Positions 25,101-38,481 of a DNA stretch of 64,000 nt are shown in pieces. Numbering within the stretch: the first letter of the stretch is position 1; each line of letters begins with the position of its first letter. The stretch comes from Cardiocondyla obscurior (taxonomy: Eukaryota; Arthropoda; Insecta; Hymenoptera; Formicidae): contig NW_027228788.1 in the NCBI RefSeq assembly GCF_019399895.1, positions 785,068-849,067 on the forward strand. The letters are read 5' to 3'. Below the pieces are notes generated by a model. That model did no database searches. It saw nothing but the letters and a program-made list of their open reading frames with translations, and was not told where the DNA came from. The position numbers and the translations under genes are program-made.

Positions 25101-28100
25101 TTAAAGGAGATGAATACGGGCCTATTCCGAGCCTATTATTTTTACCAGCAGCCGAGATATGGCCAAAAACAAAAAAATATTTTAGAAATTTAGCAACATA
25201 GCATTGTGCGGCATTTAAAAAAATGCATACGGGTTTATTCCGCCTTCTATTTTCACCAGCAGACGAAATATGGCCGAAAAACATAAAAACATATTTTAAA
25301 TTTTGCAACGTAGCATTGTGCGCAACTAAAAATAGATGCATACGGGACAATTCCGAGCTTTCAATTTGCACCAGCAGACGAAATATGGCCGAAAAACATA
25401 AAAAAATTTTTTTTTAATTTTGCAACATAGCATTGTGCGGCATTTAAAAAGATGCATACGGGTTTATTCCGAGTTTTCTATTTTCACCAGCAGACGAAAT
25501 GAACAAAAAACAAAAAAAAATTTTTTAATTTGGCAACATAGCATTGTGCGGCAATTAAAGAAGATGAATACGGGCCTATTCCGAGCCTATTATTTTTACC
25601 AGCAGCCGAGATATGGCCGAAAAACGAAAAAAATATTTTTGAAATTTAGCAACATAGCATTGTGCGGCATTTAAAAAAATGCATACGGGTTTATTCCGAG
25701 CCTTCTATTTTCACCAGCAGACGAAATATGGCCGAAAAACATAAAAACATATTTTTAGATTTTGCAACGTAGCATTGTGCGCAATTAAAAATAGATGCAT
25801 ACGGGACAATTCCGAGCTTTCAATTTGCACCAGCAGACGAAATATGGCCGAAAAACATAAAAATTTTTTTAATTTTGCAACATAGCATTGTGCGGCATTT
25901 AAAAGATGCATACGGGTTTATTCCGAGCCTTCTATTTTCACCAGCAGACGAAATATGGCCGAAAAACATAAAAACATATTTTAAAATTTTGCAACATAGC
26001 ATTGTGCGCAACTAAAAATAGATGCATACGGGACAATTCCGAGCTTTCAATTTGCACCAGCAGACGAAATATGGCCGAAAAACAAAAAAAATATTTTAGA
26101 AATTTAGCAACATAGCATTGTGCGGCATTTAAAAAAATGCATACGGGTTTATTCCGAGCCTTCTATTTTCACCAGCAGACGAAATATGGCCGAAAAACAT
26201 AAAAACATATTTTTAAAATTTTGCAACATAGCATTGTGCGCAACTAAAAATAGATGCATACGGGACAATTCGAGCTTTCAATTTGCACCAGCAGACGAAA
26301 TATGGCCGAAAAACAAAAAAATATTTTAGAAATTTAGCAACATAGCGTTGTGCGGCATTTAAATAAAATGCATACGGGTTTATTCCGAGCCTTCTATTTT
26401 CACCAGCAGACGAAATATGGCCGAAAAACATAAAAACATATTTTTAAAATTTTGCAACGTAGCATTGTGCGCAACTAAAAATAGATGCATTCAAACTTGA
26501 TCCGAGCCTTCTATTTTCACCAGCAGACGAAATGAACAAAAAACAAAAAAAAATTTTTTTAATTTGGCAACATAGCATTGTGCGGCAATTAAAGAAGATG
26601 AATACGGGCCTATTCCGAGCCTATTATTTTTACCAGCAGCCGAAATATGGCCGAAAAACGAAAAAAATATTTTAAAATTTAGCAACATAGCATTGTGCGG
26701 CATTTAAAAAAAATGCATACGGGTTTATTCCGAGCCTTCTATTTTCACCAGCAGACGAAATATGGCCGAAAAACATAAAAACATATTTTAAATTTTGCAA
26801 CGTAGCATTGTGCGCAACTAAAAATAGATGCATACGGGACAATTCCGAGCTTTCAATTTGCACCAGCAGACGAAATATGGCCGAAAAACATAAAAAAAAT
26901 TTTTTTTAATTTTGCAACATAGCATTGTGCGGCATTTAAAAATATGCATACGGGTTTATTCCGAGTTTTCTATTTTCACCAGCAGACGAATATGAACAAA
27001 AAACAAAAAAAATTTTTTAATTTGGCAACATAGCATTGTGCGGCAATTAAAAAAGATGAATACGGGCCTATTCCGAGCCCATTATTTTTACCAGCAGCCG
27101 AGATATGGCCGAAAAACGAAAAAAAATATTTTAGAAATTTAGCAACATAGCATTGTGCGGCATTTAAAAAAATGCATACGGGTTTATTCCGAGCCTTCTA
27201 TTTTCACCAGCAGACGAAATATGGCCGAAAAAACAAAAAAATTTTTGAAATTTTGCAACGTAGCATTGTGCGCAACTAAAAATAGATGCATACGGGCTTA
27301 TCCGAGCCTTCTATTTTCACCAGCAGACGAAATGGCCAAAAAACAAAAAAAAATTTTTTAATTTGGCAACATAGCATTGTGCGGCAATTAAAAAAGATGA
27401 ATACGGGCCTATTCCGAGCCTATTATTTTTACCAGCAGCCGAGATATGGCCAAAAACAAAAAAATATTTTAGAAATTAGCAACATAGCATTGTGCGGCAT
27501 TTAAAAAATGCATACGGGTTTATTCCGAGCCTTCTATTTTCACCAGCAGACGAAATATGGCCGAAAAACATAAAAACATATTTTTAAATTTTGCAACGTA
27601 GCATTGTGCGCAATTAAAAATAGATGCATACGGGACAATTCAGCTTTCATTTGCACCAGCAGACGAAATATGGCCGAAAAACATAAAAAATTTTTTTAAT
27701 TTTGCAACATAGCATTGTGCGGCATTTAAAAAGATGCATACGGGTTTATTCCGAGTTTTCTATTTTCACCAGCAGACGAAATAAACAAAAAACAAAAAAA
27801 ATTTTTTTAATTTGGCAACATAGCATTGTGCGGCAATTAAAAAAGATGCATACGGGCCTATTCCGAGCCTTTATTTTTACCAGCAGCCGAGATATGGCCG
27901 AAAAACGAAAAAATATTTTAGAATTTAGCAACATAGCATTGTGCGGCATTTAAAAAAATGCATACGGGTTTATTCCGAGCCTTCTATTTTCACCAGCAGA
28001 CGAAATATGGCCGAAAAACATAAAAACATATTTTTTAGATTTTGCAACGTAGCATTGTGCGCAATTAAAAATAGATGCATACGGGACAATTCCGAGCTTT

Positions 28101-29295
28101 CATTTGCACCAGCAGACGAAATATGGCCGAAAAACATAAAAAAATTTTTTTTAATTTTGCAACATAGCATTGTGAGGCATTTAAAAAGTATGCATACGGG
28201 TTTATTCCGAGTTTTCTATTTTCACCAGCAGACGAAATATGGCCGAAAAACATAAAAACATATTTTTAAAATTTTGCAACGTAGCATCGTGCGCAACTAA
28301 AAATAGATGCATACGGGACAATTCCGAGCTTACAATTTGCACCAGCAGACGAAATATGGCCGAAAAACGAAAAAAAATATTTTAGAAATTTAGCAACATA
28401 GCGTTGTGCGGCATTTAAAAAAATGCATACGGGTTTATTCCGAGCCTTCTATTTTCACCAGCAGACGAAATATGGCCGAAAAACATAAAAAATATTTTTA
28501 AATTTTGCAACATAGCATTGTGCGCAACTAAAAATAGATGCATACGGTTTATCCGAGCCTTCTATTTTCACCAGCAGACGAAATGGCCGAAAAACAAAAA
28601 AAATTTTTTAATTTTGCAACATAGCATTGTGCGGCAATTAAAGAAGATGCATACGGGCCTATTCCGAGCCTTTATTTTTACCAGCAGCCGAAATATGGCC
28701 AAAAACGAAAAAATATTTTGAAATTTAGCAACATAGCATTGTGCGGCATTTAAAAAAATGCATACGGGTTTATTCCGAGCCTTCTATTTTCACCAGCAAA
28801 CGAAATATGGCCGAAAAACGAAAAAAATATTTGAAATTTAGCAACATAGCATTGTGCGCATTTAAAAATAGATGCATACGGGTTTATTCCGAGCTTTCTA
28901 TTTTCACCAGCAGACGAAATATGGCGAAAAACATAAAACATATTTTTAAAATTTTGCAACGTAGCATTGTGCGCAACTAAAAATAGATGCATACGGGACA
29001 ATTCCGAGCTTTCAATTTGCACCAGCAGACGAAATATGGCCGAAAAACATAAAAAAATTTTTATTTAATTTTGCAACATAGCATTGTGCGGCATTTAAAA
29101 AGATGCATACGGGTTTATTCCGAGTTTTCTATTTTCACCAGCAGACGAAATGAACAAAAAACAAAAAAAAAATTTTTTTAATTTGGCAACATAGCATTGT
29201 GCGGCAATTAAAGGAGATGAATACGGGCCTATTCCGAGCCTATTATTTTTACCAGCAGCCGAGATATGGCCAAAAAAAAAATATTTTTAAATTTA
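22113..29295 (+). repeat. Mosaic of small higher-order units, centre-left
   Basis: The order read by eye is A-B-C, A-B-F-E-C, A-B-B-D-C, A-B-A-B-C, A2-C, A-B-D-C, F-E-C, A-B-D-C, A-B-A-B-A-B-A-E-C, A-B-D-C, F-E-C, A-B-D-C, A-B-D-B-A-E-C, A-A-B-D-C. The part from 23600 to 25650 resembles an abbreviated 24-monomer super-unit (A-B-A-B-C, A2-C, then A-B-D-C, F-E-C, A-B-D-C). The E near 26485 has GCATTCAAACTTGATCC as at 2553 and 51643. A B near 27640 has small deletions (ATTCAGCTTTCATTTGC). Confidence 0.78.
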
Positions 29296-32200
29296 GCAAC
29301 ATAGCATTGTGCGGCATTTAAAAAAATGCATACGGGTTTATTCCGAGCCTTCTATTTTCACCAGCAGACGAAATATGGCCGAAAAACATAAAAACATATT
29401 TTTAGATTTTGCAACGTAGCATTGTGCGCAATTAAAAATAGATGCATACGGGACAATTCCGAGCTTTCAATTTGCACCAGCAGACGAAATATGGCCGAAA
29501 AACGAAAAAAATATTTTAGAAATTTAGCAACATAGCGTTGTGCGGCATTTAAAAAAATGCATACGGGTTTATTCCGAGCCTTCTATTTTCACCAGCAGAC
29601 GAAATATGGCCGAAAAACATAAAAACATATTTTAAAATTTTGCAACGTAGCATCGTGCGCAACTAAAAATAGATGCATACGGAACAATTCCGAGCTTTCA
29701 ATTTTGCACCAGCAGACGAAATATGGCCGAAAAACATAAAAAAAATTTTTTTTAATTTTGCAACATAGCATTGTGCGGCAATTAAAGAAGATGAATACGG
29801 GCCTATTCCGAGCCTATTATTTTTACCAGCAGCCGAGATATGGCCGAAAAACGAAAAAAATATTTTAGAAATTTAGCAACATAGCGTTGTGCGGCATTTA
29901 AAAAAAATGCATACGGGTTTATTCCGAGCCTTCTATTTTCACCAGCAGACGAAATATGGCCGAAAAACATAAAAACATATTTTTTAGATTTTGCAACGTA
30001 GCATTGTGCGCAATTAAAAATAGATGCATACGGGACAATTCCGAGCTTTCAATTTGCACCAGCAGACGAAATATGGCCGAAAAACGAAAAAAAATATTTT
30101 AGAAATTTAGCAACATAGCATTGTGCGGCATTTAAAAAAAATGCATACGGGTTTATTCCGAGCCTTCTATTTTCACCAGCAGACGAAATATGGCCGAAAA
30201 ACATAAAAACATATTTTAAAATTTTGCAACGTAGCATCGTGCGCAACTAAAAATAGATGCATACGGGACAATTCCGAGCTTTCAATTTTCACCAGCAGAC
30301 GAAATATGGCCGAAAAACATAAAAAAAATTTTTTTTAATTTTGCAACATAGCATTGTGAGGCATTTAAAAAATATGCATACGGGTTTATTCGAGCTTTCT
30401 ATTTTCACCAGCAGACGAAATGGCCAAAAAACAAAAAAATTTTTTAATTTTGCAACATAGCATTGTGCGGCAATTAAAAAGATGAATACGGGCCTATTCC
30501 GAGCCTATTATATTTACCAGCAGCCGAGATATGGCCGAAAAACGAAAAAAATTTTTTTAATTTAGCAACATAGCATTGTGCGGCATTTAAAAAAAATGCA
30601 TACGGGTTTATTCCGAGCCTTCTATTTTCACCAGCAGACGAAATATGGCCGAAAAACAAAAAAATTTTTTGAAATTTTGCAACGTAGCATTGTGCGCAAT
30701 TAAAAATAGATGCATACAGGCTTATCCGAGCCTTCTATTTTCACCAGCAGACGAAATGAACAAAAAACAAAAAAAATTTTTAATTTGGTAACATAGCATT
30801 GTGCGGCAATTAAAGAAGATGAATACGGGCCTATTCCGAGCCTATTATTTTTACCAGCAGCCGAGATATGGCCAAAAAACAAAAAAAAATATTTTAGAAA
30901 TTTAGCAACATAGCGTTGTGCGGCATTTAAAAAAAATGCATACGGGTTTATTCCGAGCCTTCTATTTTCACCAGCAGACGAAATATGGCCGAAAAACATA
31001 AAAACATATTTTTAAAATTTTGCAACGTAGCATCGTGCGCAATTAAAAATAGATGCATACGGGACAATTCCGAGCTTTCAATTTGCACCAGCAGACGAAA
31101 TATGGCCGAAAAACATAAAAACATATTTTTAAAATTTTGCAACGTAGCATTGTGCGCAACTAAAAATAGATGCATACGGGACAATTCCGAGCTTTCAATT
31201 TGCACCAGCAGACGAAATATGGCCGAAAAACATAAAAAATTTTTAATTTTGCAACATAGCATTGTGAGGCATTTAAAAAATATGCATACGGGTTTATTCC
31301 GAGTTTTCTATTTTCACCAGCAGACGAAATGAACAAAAAACAAAAAAAAATTTTTTTAATTTGGTAACATAGCATTGTGCGGCAATTAAAAGAGATGAAT
31401 ACGGGCTTATTCCGAGCCTATTATTTTTACCAGCAGCCGAGATATGGCCAAAAACGAAAAAAATATTTTGAAATTTAGCAACATAGCATTGTGCGGCATT
31501 TAAAAAAATGCATACGGGTTTATTCCGAGCCTTCTATTTTCACCAGCAGACGAAATATGGCCGAAAAACATAAAAACATATTTTTAGATTTTGCAACGTA
31601 GCATTGTGCGCAATTAAAAATAGATGCATACGGGACAATTCCGAGCTTTCAATTTGCACCAGCAGACGAAATATGGCCGAAAAACATAAAAAAATTTTTT
31701 TTTAATTTTGCAACATAGCATTGTGCGGCATTTAAAAAGATGCATACGGGTTTATTCCGAGCCTTCTATTTTCACCAGCAGACGAAATGGCCAAAAAACA
31801 AAAAAATTTTTTAATTTGGCAACATAGCATTGTGCGGCAATTAAAGAAGATGAATACGGGCCTATTCCGAGCCATTATTTTTACCAGCAGCCGAGATATG
31901 GCCGAAAAACGAAAAAAAATATTTTAGAAATTTAGCAACATAGCATTGTGCGGCATTTAAAAAAAATGCATACGGGTTTATTCCGAGCCTTCTATTTTCA
32001 CCAGCAAACGAAATATGGCCGAAAAACATAAAAACATATTTTTTAGATTTTGCAACGTAGCATTGTGCGCAATTAAAAATAGATGCATACGGGACAATTC
32101 CGAGCTTTCATTTGCACCAGCAGACGAAATATGGCCGAAAAACATAAAAAAATTTTTTTTAATTTTGCAACATAGCATTGTGAGGCATTTAAAAAGTATG

Positions 32201-35200
32201 CATACGGGTTTATTCCGAGTTTTCTATTTTCACCAGCAGACGAAATATGGCCGAAAAACAAAAAATATTTTTAAAATTTTGCAACATAGCATTGTGCGCA
32301 ATTAAAAATAGATGCATACGGGACAATTCCGAGCTTCAATTTTCACCAGCAGACGAAATATGGCCGAAAAACGAAAAAAATATTTTAGAAATTTAGCAAC
32401 ATAGCATTGTGCGGCATTTAAAAAAATGCATACGGGTTTATTCCGAGCCTTCTATTTTCACCAGCAGACGAAATATGGCCGAAAAACATAAAAACATATT
32501 TTAAAATTTTGCAACGTAGCATTGTGCGCAACTAAAAATAGATGCATACGGGACAATTCCGAGCTTTCAATTTGCACCAGCAGACGAAATATGGCCGAAA
32601 AACGAAAAAAATATTTTAGAAATTTAGCAACATAGCGTTGTGCGGCATTTAAAAAAATGCATACGGGTTTATTCCGAGCCTTCTATTTTCACCAGCAGAC
32701 GAAATATGGCCGAAAAACATAAAAACATATTTTTAAATTTTGCAACATAGCATTGTGCGCAACTAAAAATAGATGCATACGGGCTTATCCGAGCCTTCTA
32801 TTTTCACCAGCAGACGAAATATGGCCAAAAACAAAAAAAAATTTTTTAAATTTGCAACATAGCATTGTGCGGCAATTAAAGAAGATGAATACGGGCCTAT
32901 TCCGAGCCTATTATTTTTACCAGCAGCCGAGATATGGCCAAAAAACGAAAAAAATATTTTTGAAATTTAGCAACATAGCATTGTGCGGCATTTAAAAAAA
33001 ATGCATACGGGTTTATTCCGAGCCTTCTATTTTCACCAGCAAACGAAATATGGCCGAAAAACGAAAAAAAATATTTTAGAAATTTAGCAACATAGCATTG
33101 TGCGCAATTAAAAATAGATGCATACGGGTTTATTCCGAGCTTTCTATTTTCACCAGCAGACGAAATATGGCCGAAAAACATAAAAACATATTTTTAAAAT
33201 TTTGCAACGTAGCATTGTGCGCAACTAAAAATAGATGCATACGGGACAATTCCGAGCTTTCAATTTGCACCAGCAGACGAAATATGGCCGAAAAACATAA
33301 AAAATTTTTTAATTTTGCAACATAGCATTGTGCGGCATTTAAAAAAGATGCATACGGGTTTATTCGAGTTTTCTATTTTCACCAGCAGACGAAATGAACA
33401 AAAAACAAAAAAATTTTTTTAATTTGGTAACATAGCATTGTGCGGCAATTAAAGGAGATGAATACGGGCCTATTCCGAGCCTATTATTTTTACCAGCAGC
33501 CGAGATATGGCCAAAAACGAAAAAATATTTTGAAATTTAGCAACATAGCATTGTGCGGCATTTAAAAAATGCATACGGGTTTATTCCGAGCCTTCTATTT
33601 TCACCAGCAGACGAAATATGGCCGAAAAACATAAAAACATATTTTTTAGATTTTGCAACGTAGCATTGTGCGCAATTAAAAATAGATGCATACGGGACAA
33701 TTCCGAGCTTTCAATTTGCACCAGCAGACGAAATATGGCCGAAAAACGAAAAAAATATTTTAGAAATTTAGCAACATAGCGTTGTGCGGCATTTAAAAAA
33801 AATGCATACGGGTTTATTCCGAGCCTTCTATTTTCACCAGCAGACGAAATATGGCCGAAAAACATAAAAACATATTTTTAAAATTTTGCAACGTAGCATC
33901 GTGCGCAACTAAAAATAGATGCATACGGGACAATTCCGAGCTTTCAATTTGCACCAGCAGACGAAATATGGCCGAAAAACATAAAAAAAATTTTTTTTAA
34001 TTTTGCAACATAGCATTGTGCGGCAATTAAAGAAGATGAATACGGGCCTAATCCGAGCCTATTATTTTTACCAGCAGCCGAGATATGGCCGAAAAACGAA
34101 AAAAATATTTTAGAAATTTAGCAACATAGCATTGTGCGGCATTTAAAAAAAATGCATACGGGTTTATTCCGAGCCTTCTATTTTCACCAGCAGACGAAAT
34201 ATGGCCGAAAAACATAAAAACATATTTTAGATTTTGCAACGTAGCATTGTGCGCAATTAAAAATAGATGCATACGGGACAATTCCGAGCTTTCAATTTGC
34301 ACCAGCAGACGAAATATGGCCGAAAAACGAAAAAAATATTTTAGAAATTTAGCAACATAGCGTTGTGCGGCATTTAAAAAAATGCATACGGGTTTATTCC
34401 GAGCCTTCTATTTTCACCAGCAGACGAAATATGGCCGAAAAACATAAAAACATATTTTTAAAATTTTGCAACGTAGCATTGTGCGCAACTAAAAATAGAT
34501 GCATACGGGACAATTCCGAGCTTTCAATTTTCACCAGCAGACGAAATATGGCCGAAAAACATAAAAAAAATTTTTTTTAATTTTGCAACATAGCATTGTG
34601 CGGCATTTAAAAAAGATGCATACGGGCCTATTCGAGCTTTTCTATTTTCACCAGCAGACGAAATGAACAAAAAACAAAAAAATTTTTAATTTGGCAACAT
34701 AGCATTGTGCGGCAATTAAAGGAGATGAATACGGGCCTATTCCGAGCCTATTATTTTTACCAGCAGCCGAGATATGGCCAAAAACGAAAAAAATATTTTT
34801 GAAATTTAGCAACATAGCATTGTGCGGCATTTAAAAAAATGCATACGGGTTTATTCCGAGCCTTCTATTTTCACCAGCAGACGAAATATGGCCGAAAAAC
34901 ATAAAAACATATTTTTAGATTTTGCAACGTAGCATTGTGCGCAATTAAAAATAGATGCATACGGGACAATTCCGAGCTTTCAATTTGCACCAGCAGACGA
35001 AATATGGCCGAAAAACGAAAAAAATATTTTAGAAATTTAGCAACATAGCGTTGTGCGGCATTTAAAAAAATGCATACGGGTTTATTCCGAGCCTTCTATT
35101 TTCACCAGCAGACGAAATATGGCCGAAAAACATAAAAACATATTTTAAAATTTTGCAACGTAGCATTGTGCGCAACTAAAAATAGATGCATACGGGACAA

Positions 35201-35498
35201 TTCCGAGCTTTCAATTTGCACCAGCAGACGAAATATGGCCGAAAAACATAAAAAAATTTTTTTTAATTTTGCAACATAGCATTGTGCGGCATTTAAAAAT
35301 ATGCATACGGGTTTATTCCGAGTTTTCTATTTTCACCAGCAGACGAAATGAACAAAAAACAAAAAAAAATTTTTTTAATTTGGTAACATAGCATTGTGCG
35401 GCAATTAAAGGAGATGAATACGGGCCTATTCCGAGCCTATTATTTTTACCAGCAGCCGAGATATGGCCGAAAAACGAAAAAAATATTTTTGAAATTTA
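29296..35498 (+). repeat. Mosaic of small higher-order units, centre
   Basis: The order read by eye is A-B-A-B-C, A-B-A-B-D-C, F-E-C, A-B-B-D-C, A-B-D-C, A-B-D-C, A-B-D-B-A-B-A-E-C, A-A-B-D-C, A-B-A-B-C, A-B-A-B-D-C, A-B-A-B-D-C. In three places D has the GTGAGGCATTT front (near 30356, 31264 and 32180). The final three units are the same pieces that make up the 17- and 24-monomer super-units. Confidence 0.78.
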
Positions 35499-36986
35499 GC
35501 AACATAGCATTGTGCGGCATTTAAAAAAATGCATACGGGTTTATTCCGAGCCTTCTATTTTCACCAGCAGACGAAATATGGCCAAAAACAAAAAAAAATT
35601 TTTGAAATTTTGCAACGTAGCATTGTGCGCAACTAAAATAGATGCATACGGGACAATTCCGAGCCTTCTATTTTCACCAGCAGACGAAATGGCCAAAAAC
35701 AAAAAAAAATTTTTTAATTTGGCAACATAGCATTGTGCGGCAATTAAAGGAGATGAATACGGGCCTATTCCGAGCCTATTATTTTTACCAGCAGCCGAGA
35801 TATGGCCAAAAAAAAAAAATATTTTAGAAATTTAGCAACATAGCATTGTGCGGCATTTAAAAAAATGCATACGGGTTTATTCCGAGCCTTCTATTTTCAC
35901 CAGCAGACGAAATATGGCCGAAAAACATAAAAACATATTTTTAAAATTTTGCAACGTAGCATTGTGCGCAATTAAAAATAGATGCATACGGGACAATTCC
36001 GAGCTTTCAATTTGCACCAGCAGACGAAATATGGCCGAAAAACATAAAAAATATTTTTAAAATTTTGCAACATAGCATTGTGCGCAACTAAAAATAGATG
36101 CATACGGGTTTATTCCGAGCTTTCAATTTTCACCAGCAGACGAAATATGGCCGAAAAACATAAAAAAATTTTTTTAATTTTGCAACATAGCATTGTGCGG
36201 CATTTAAAAATATGCATACGGGTTTATTCCGAGTTTTCTATTTTCACCAGCAGACGAAATGAACAAAAAACAAAAAAAAAATTTTTTTAATTTGGTAACA
36301 TAGCATTGTGCGGCAATTAAAGAAGATGAATACGGGCCTATTCCGAGCCTATTATTTTTACCAGCAGCCGAGATATGGCCAAAAACGAAAAAATATTTTT
36401 GAAATTTAGCAACATAGCATTGTGCGGCATTTAAAAAAATGCATACGGGTTTATTCCGAGCCTTCTATTTTCACCAGCAGACGAAATATGGCCGAAAAAC
36501 ATAAAAACATATTTTAAATTTTGCAACGTAGCATTGTGCGCAATTAAAAATAGATGCATACGGGACAATTCCGAGCTTTCAATTTGCACCAGCAGACGAA
36601 ATATGGCCGAAAAACATAAAAAAAATTTTTTTTAATTTTGCAACATAGCATTGTGCGGCATTTAAAAAACATGCATACGGGTTTATTCCGAGCCTTCTAT
36701 TTTCACCAGCAGACGAAATGAACAAAAAACAAAAAAAAAATTTTTTTAATTTGGTAACATAGCATTGTGCGGCAATTAAAGGAGATAAATACGGGCTTAT
36801 TCCGAGCCTATTATTTTTACCAGCAGCCGAGATATGGCCAAAAAACCAAAAAAATATTTTAGAAATTTAGCAACATAGCGTTGTGCGGCATTTAAAAAAA
36901 ATGCATACGGGTTTATTCCGAGCCTTCTATTTTCACCAACAGACGAAATATGGCCGAAAAACATAAAAACATATTTTTTAGATTTT

Positions 36987-37103
36987 GCAACGTAGCATTG
37001 TGCGCAATTAAAAATAGATGCATACGGGACAATTCCGAGCTTTTAATTTGCACCAGCAGACAAAATATGGCTAAAAAACATAAAAACATATTTTTAAAAT
37101 TTT
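36987..37103 (+). repeat. B monomer with private GACAAAATATGGCTAA variant, copy 1
   Basis: A B monomer with CGAGCTTTTAATTTGC and GACAAAATATGGCTAAAA, where nearly all others read GACGAAATATGGCCGAAA. Two of the changes, CG to CA and CC to CT, are transitions. The same set of changes occurs 1379 bp downstream at 38366. The next monomer begins GCAACGTTGC. Confidence 0.9.
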
Positions 37104-38365
37104 GCAACGTTGCATCGTGCGCAACTAAAAATAGATGCATACGGGACAATTCCGAGCTTTCAATTTGCACCAGCAGACGAAATATGGCCGAAAAACATAA
37201 AAAAAATTTTTTTTAATTTTGCAACATAGCATTGTGAGGCATTTAAAAAATATGCATACGGGTTTATTCCGAGTTTTCTATTTTCACCAGCAGACGAAAT
37301 GAACAAAAAACAAAAAAAAATTTTTTTAATTTGGTAACATAGCATTGTGCGGCAATTAAAGGAGATGAATACGGGCCTATTCCGAGCCTATTATTTTTAC
37401 CAGCAGCCGAGATATGGCCAAAAACGAAAAAATATTTTGAAATTTAGCAACATAGCATTGTGCGGCATTTAAAAAATGCATACGGGTTTATTCCGAGCCT
37501 TCTATTTTCACCAGCAGACGAAATATGGCCGAAAAACATAAAAACATATTTTTAAATTTTGCAACGTAGCATCGTGCGCAATTAAAAATAGATGCATACG
37601 GGACAATTCCGAGCTTTCAATTTGCACCAGCAGACGAAATATGGCCGAAAAACATAAAAAAATTTTTTTTTAATTTTGCAACATAGCATTGTGCGGCATT
37701 TAAAAAGATGCATACGGGTTTATTCCGAGTTTTCTATTTTCACCAGCAGACGAAATGAACAAAAAACAAAAAAAAATTTTTTTAATTTGGTAACATAGCA
37801 TTGTGCGGCAATTAAAGAAGATGAATACGGGCCTAATCCGAGCCTATTATTTTTACCAGCAGCCGAGATATGGCCGAAAAACGAAAAAAATATTTTAGAA
37901 ATTTAGCAACATAGCATTGTGCGGCATTTAAAAAAAATGCATACGGGTTTATTCCGAGCCTTCTATTTTCACCAGCAGAGATATGGCCAAAAAACAAAAA
38001 AATTTTTTTGAAATTTTGCAACGTAGCATTGTGCGCAACTAAAAATAGATGCATTCAGGCTTGATCCGAGCCTTCTATTTTCACCAGCAGACGAAATGAA
38101 CAAAAAACAAAAAAAAAAATTTTTTTAATTTGGTAACATAGCATTGTGCGGCAATTAAAGGAGATGAATACGGGCCTATTCCGAGCCTATTATTTTTACC
38201 AGCAGCCGAGATATGGCCAAAAAAACAAAAAAAAATATTTTAGAAATTTAGCAACATAGCGTTGTGCGGCATTTAAAAAAAATGCATACGGGTTTATTCC
38301 GAGCCTTCTATTTTCACCAGCAGACGAAATATGGCCGAAAAACATAAAAACATATTTTAAATTTT

Positions 38366-38481
38366 GCAACGTAGCATTGTGCGCAATTAAAAATAGATGC
38401 ATACGGGACAATTCCGAGCTTTTAATTTGCACCAGCAGACAAAATATGGCTAAAAAACATAAAAAATATTTTTAAAATTTT
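38366..38481 (+). repeat. B monomer with private GACAAAATATGGCTAA variant, copy 2
   Basis: The partner of 36987-37103, with the same CTTTTAATTTGC and GACAAAATATGGCTAAAA changes. It sits in an A-B-B-D-C unit, as does the partner. Confidence 0.9.
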
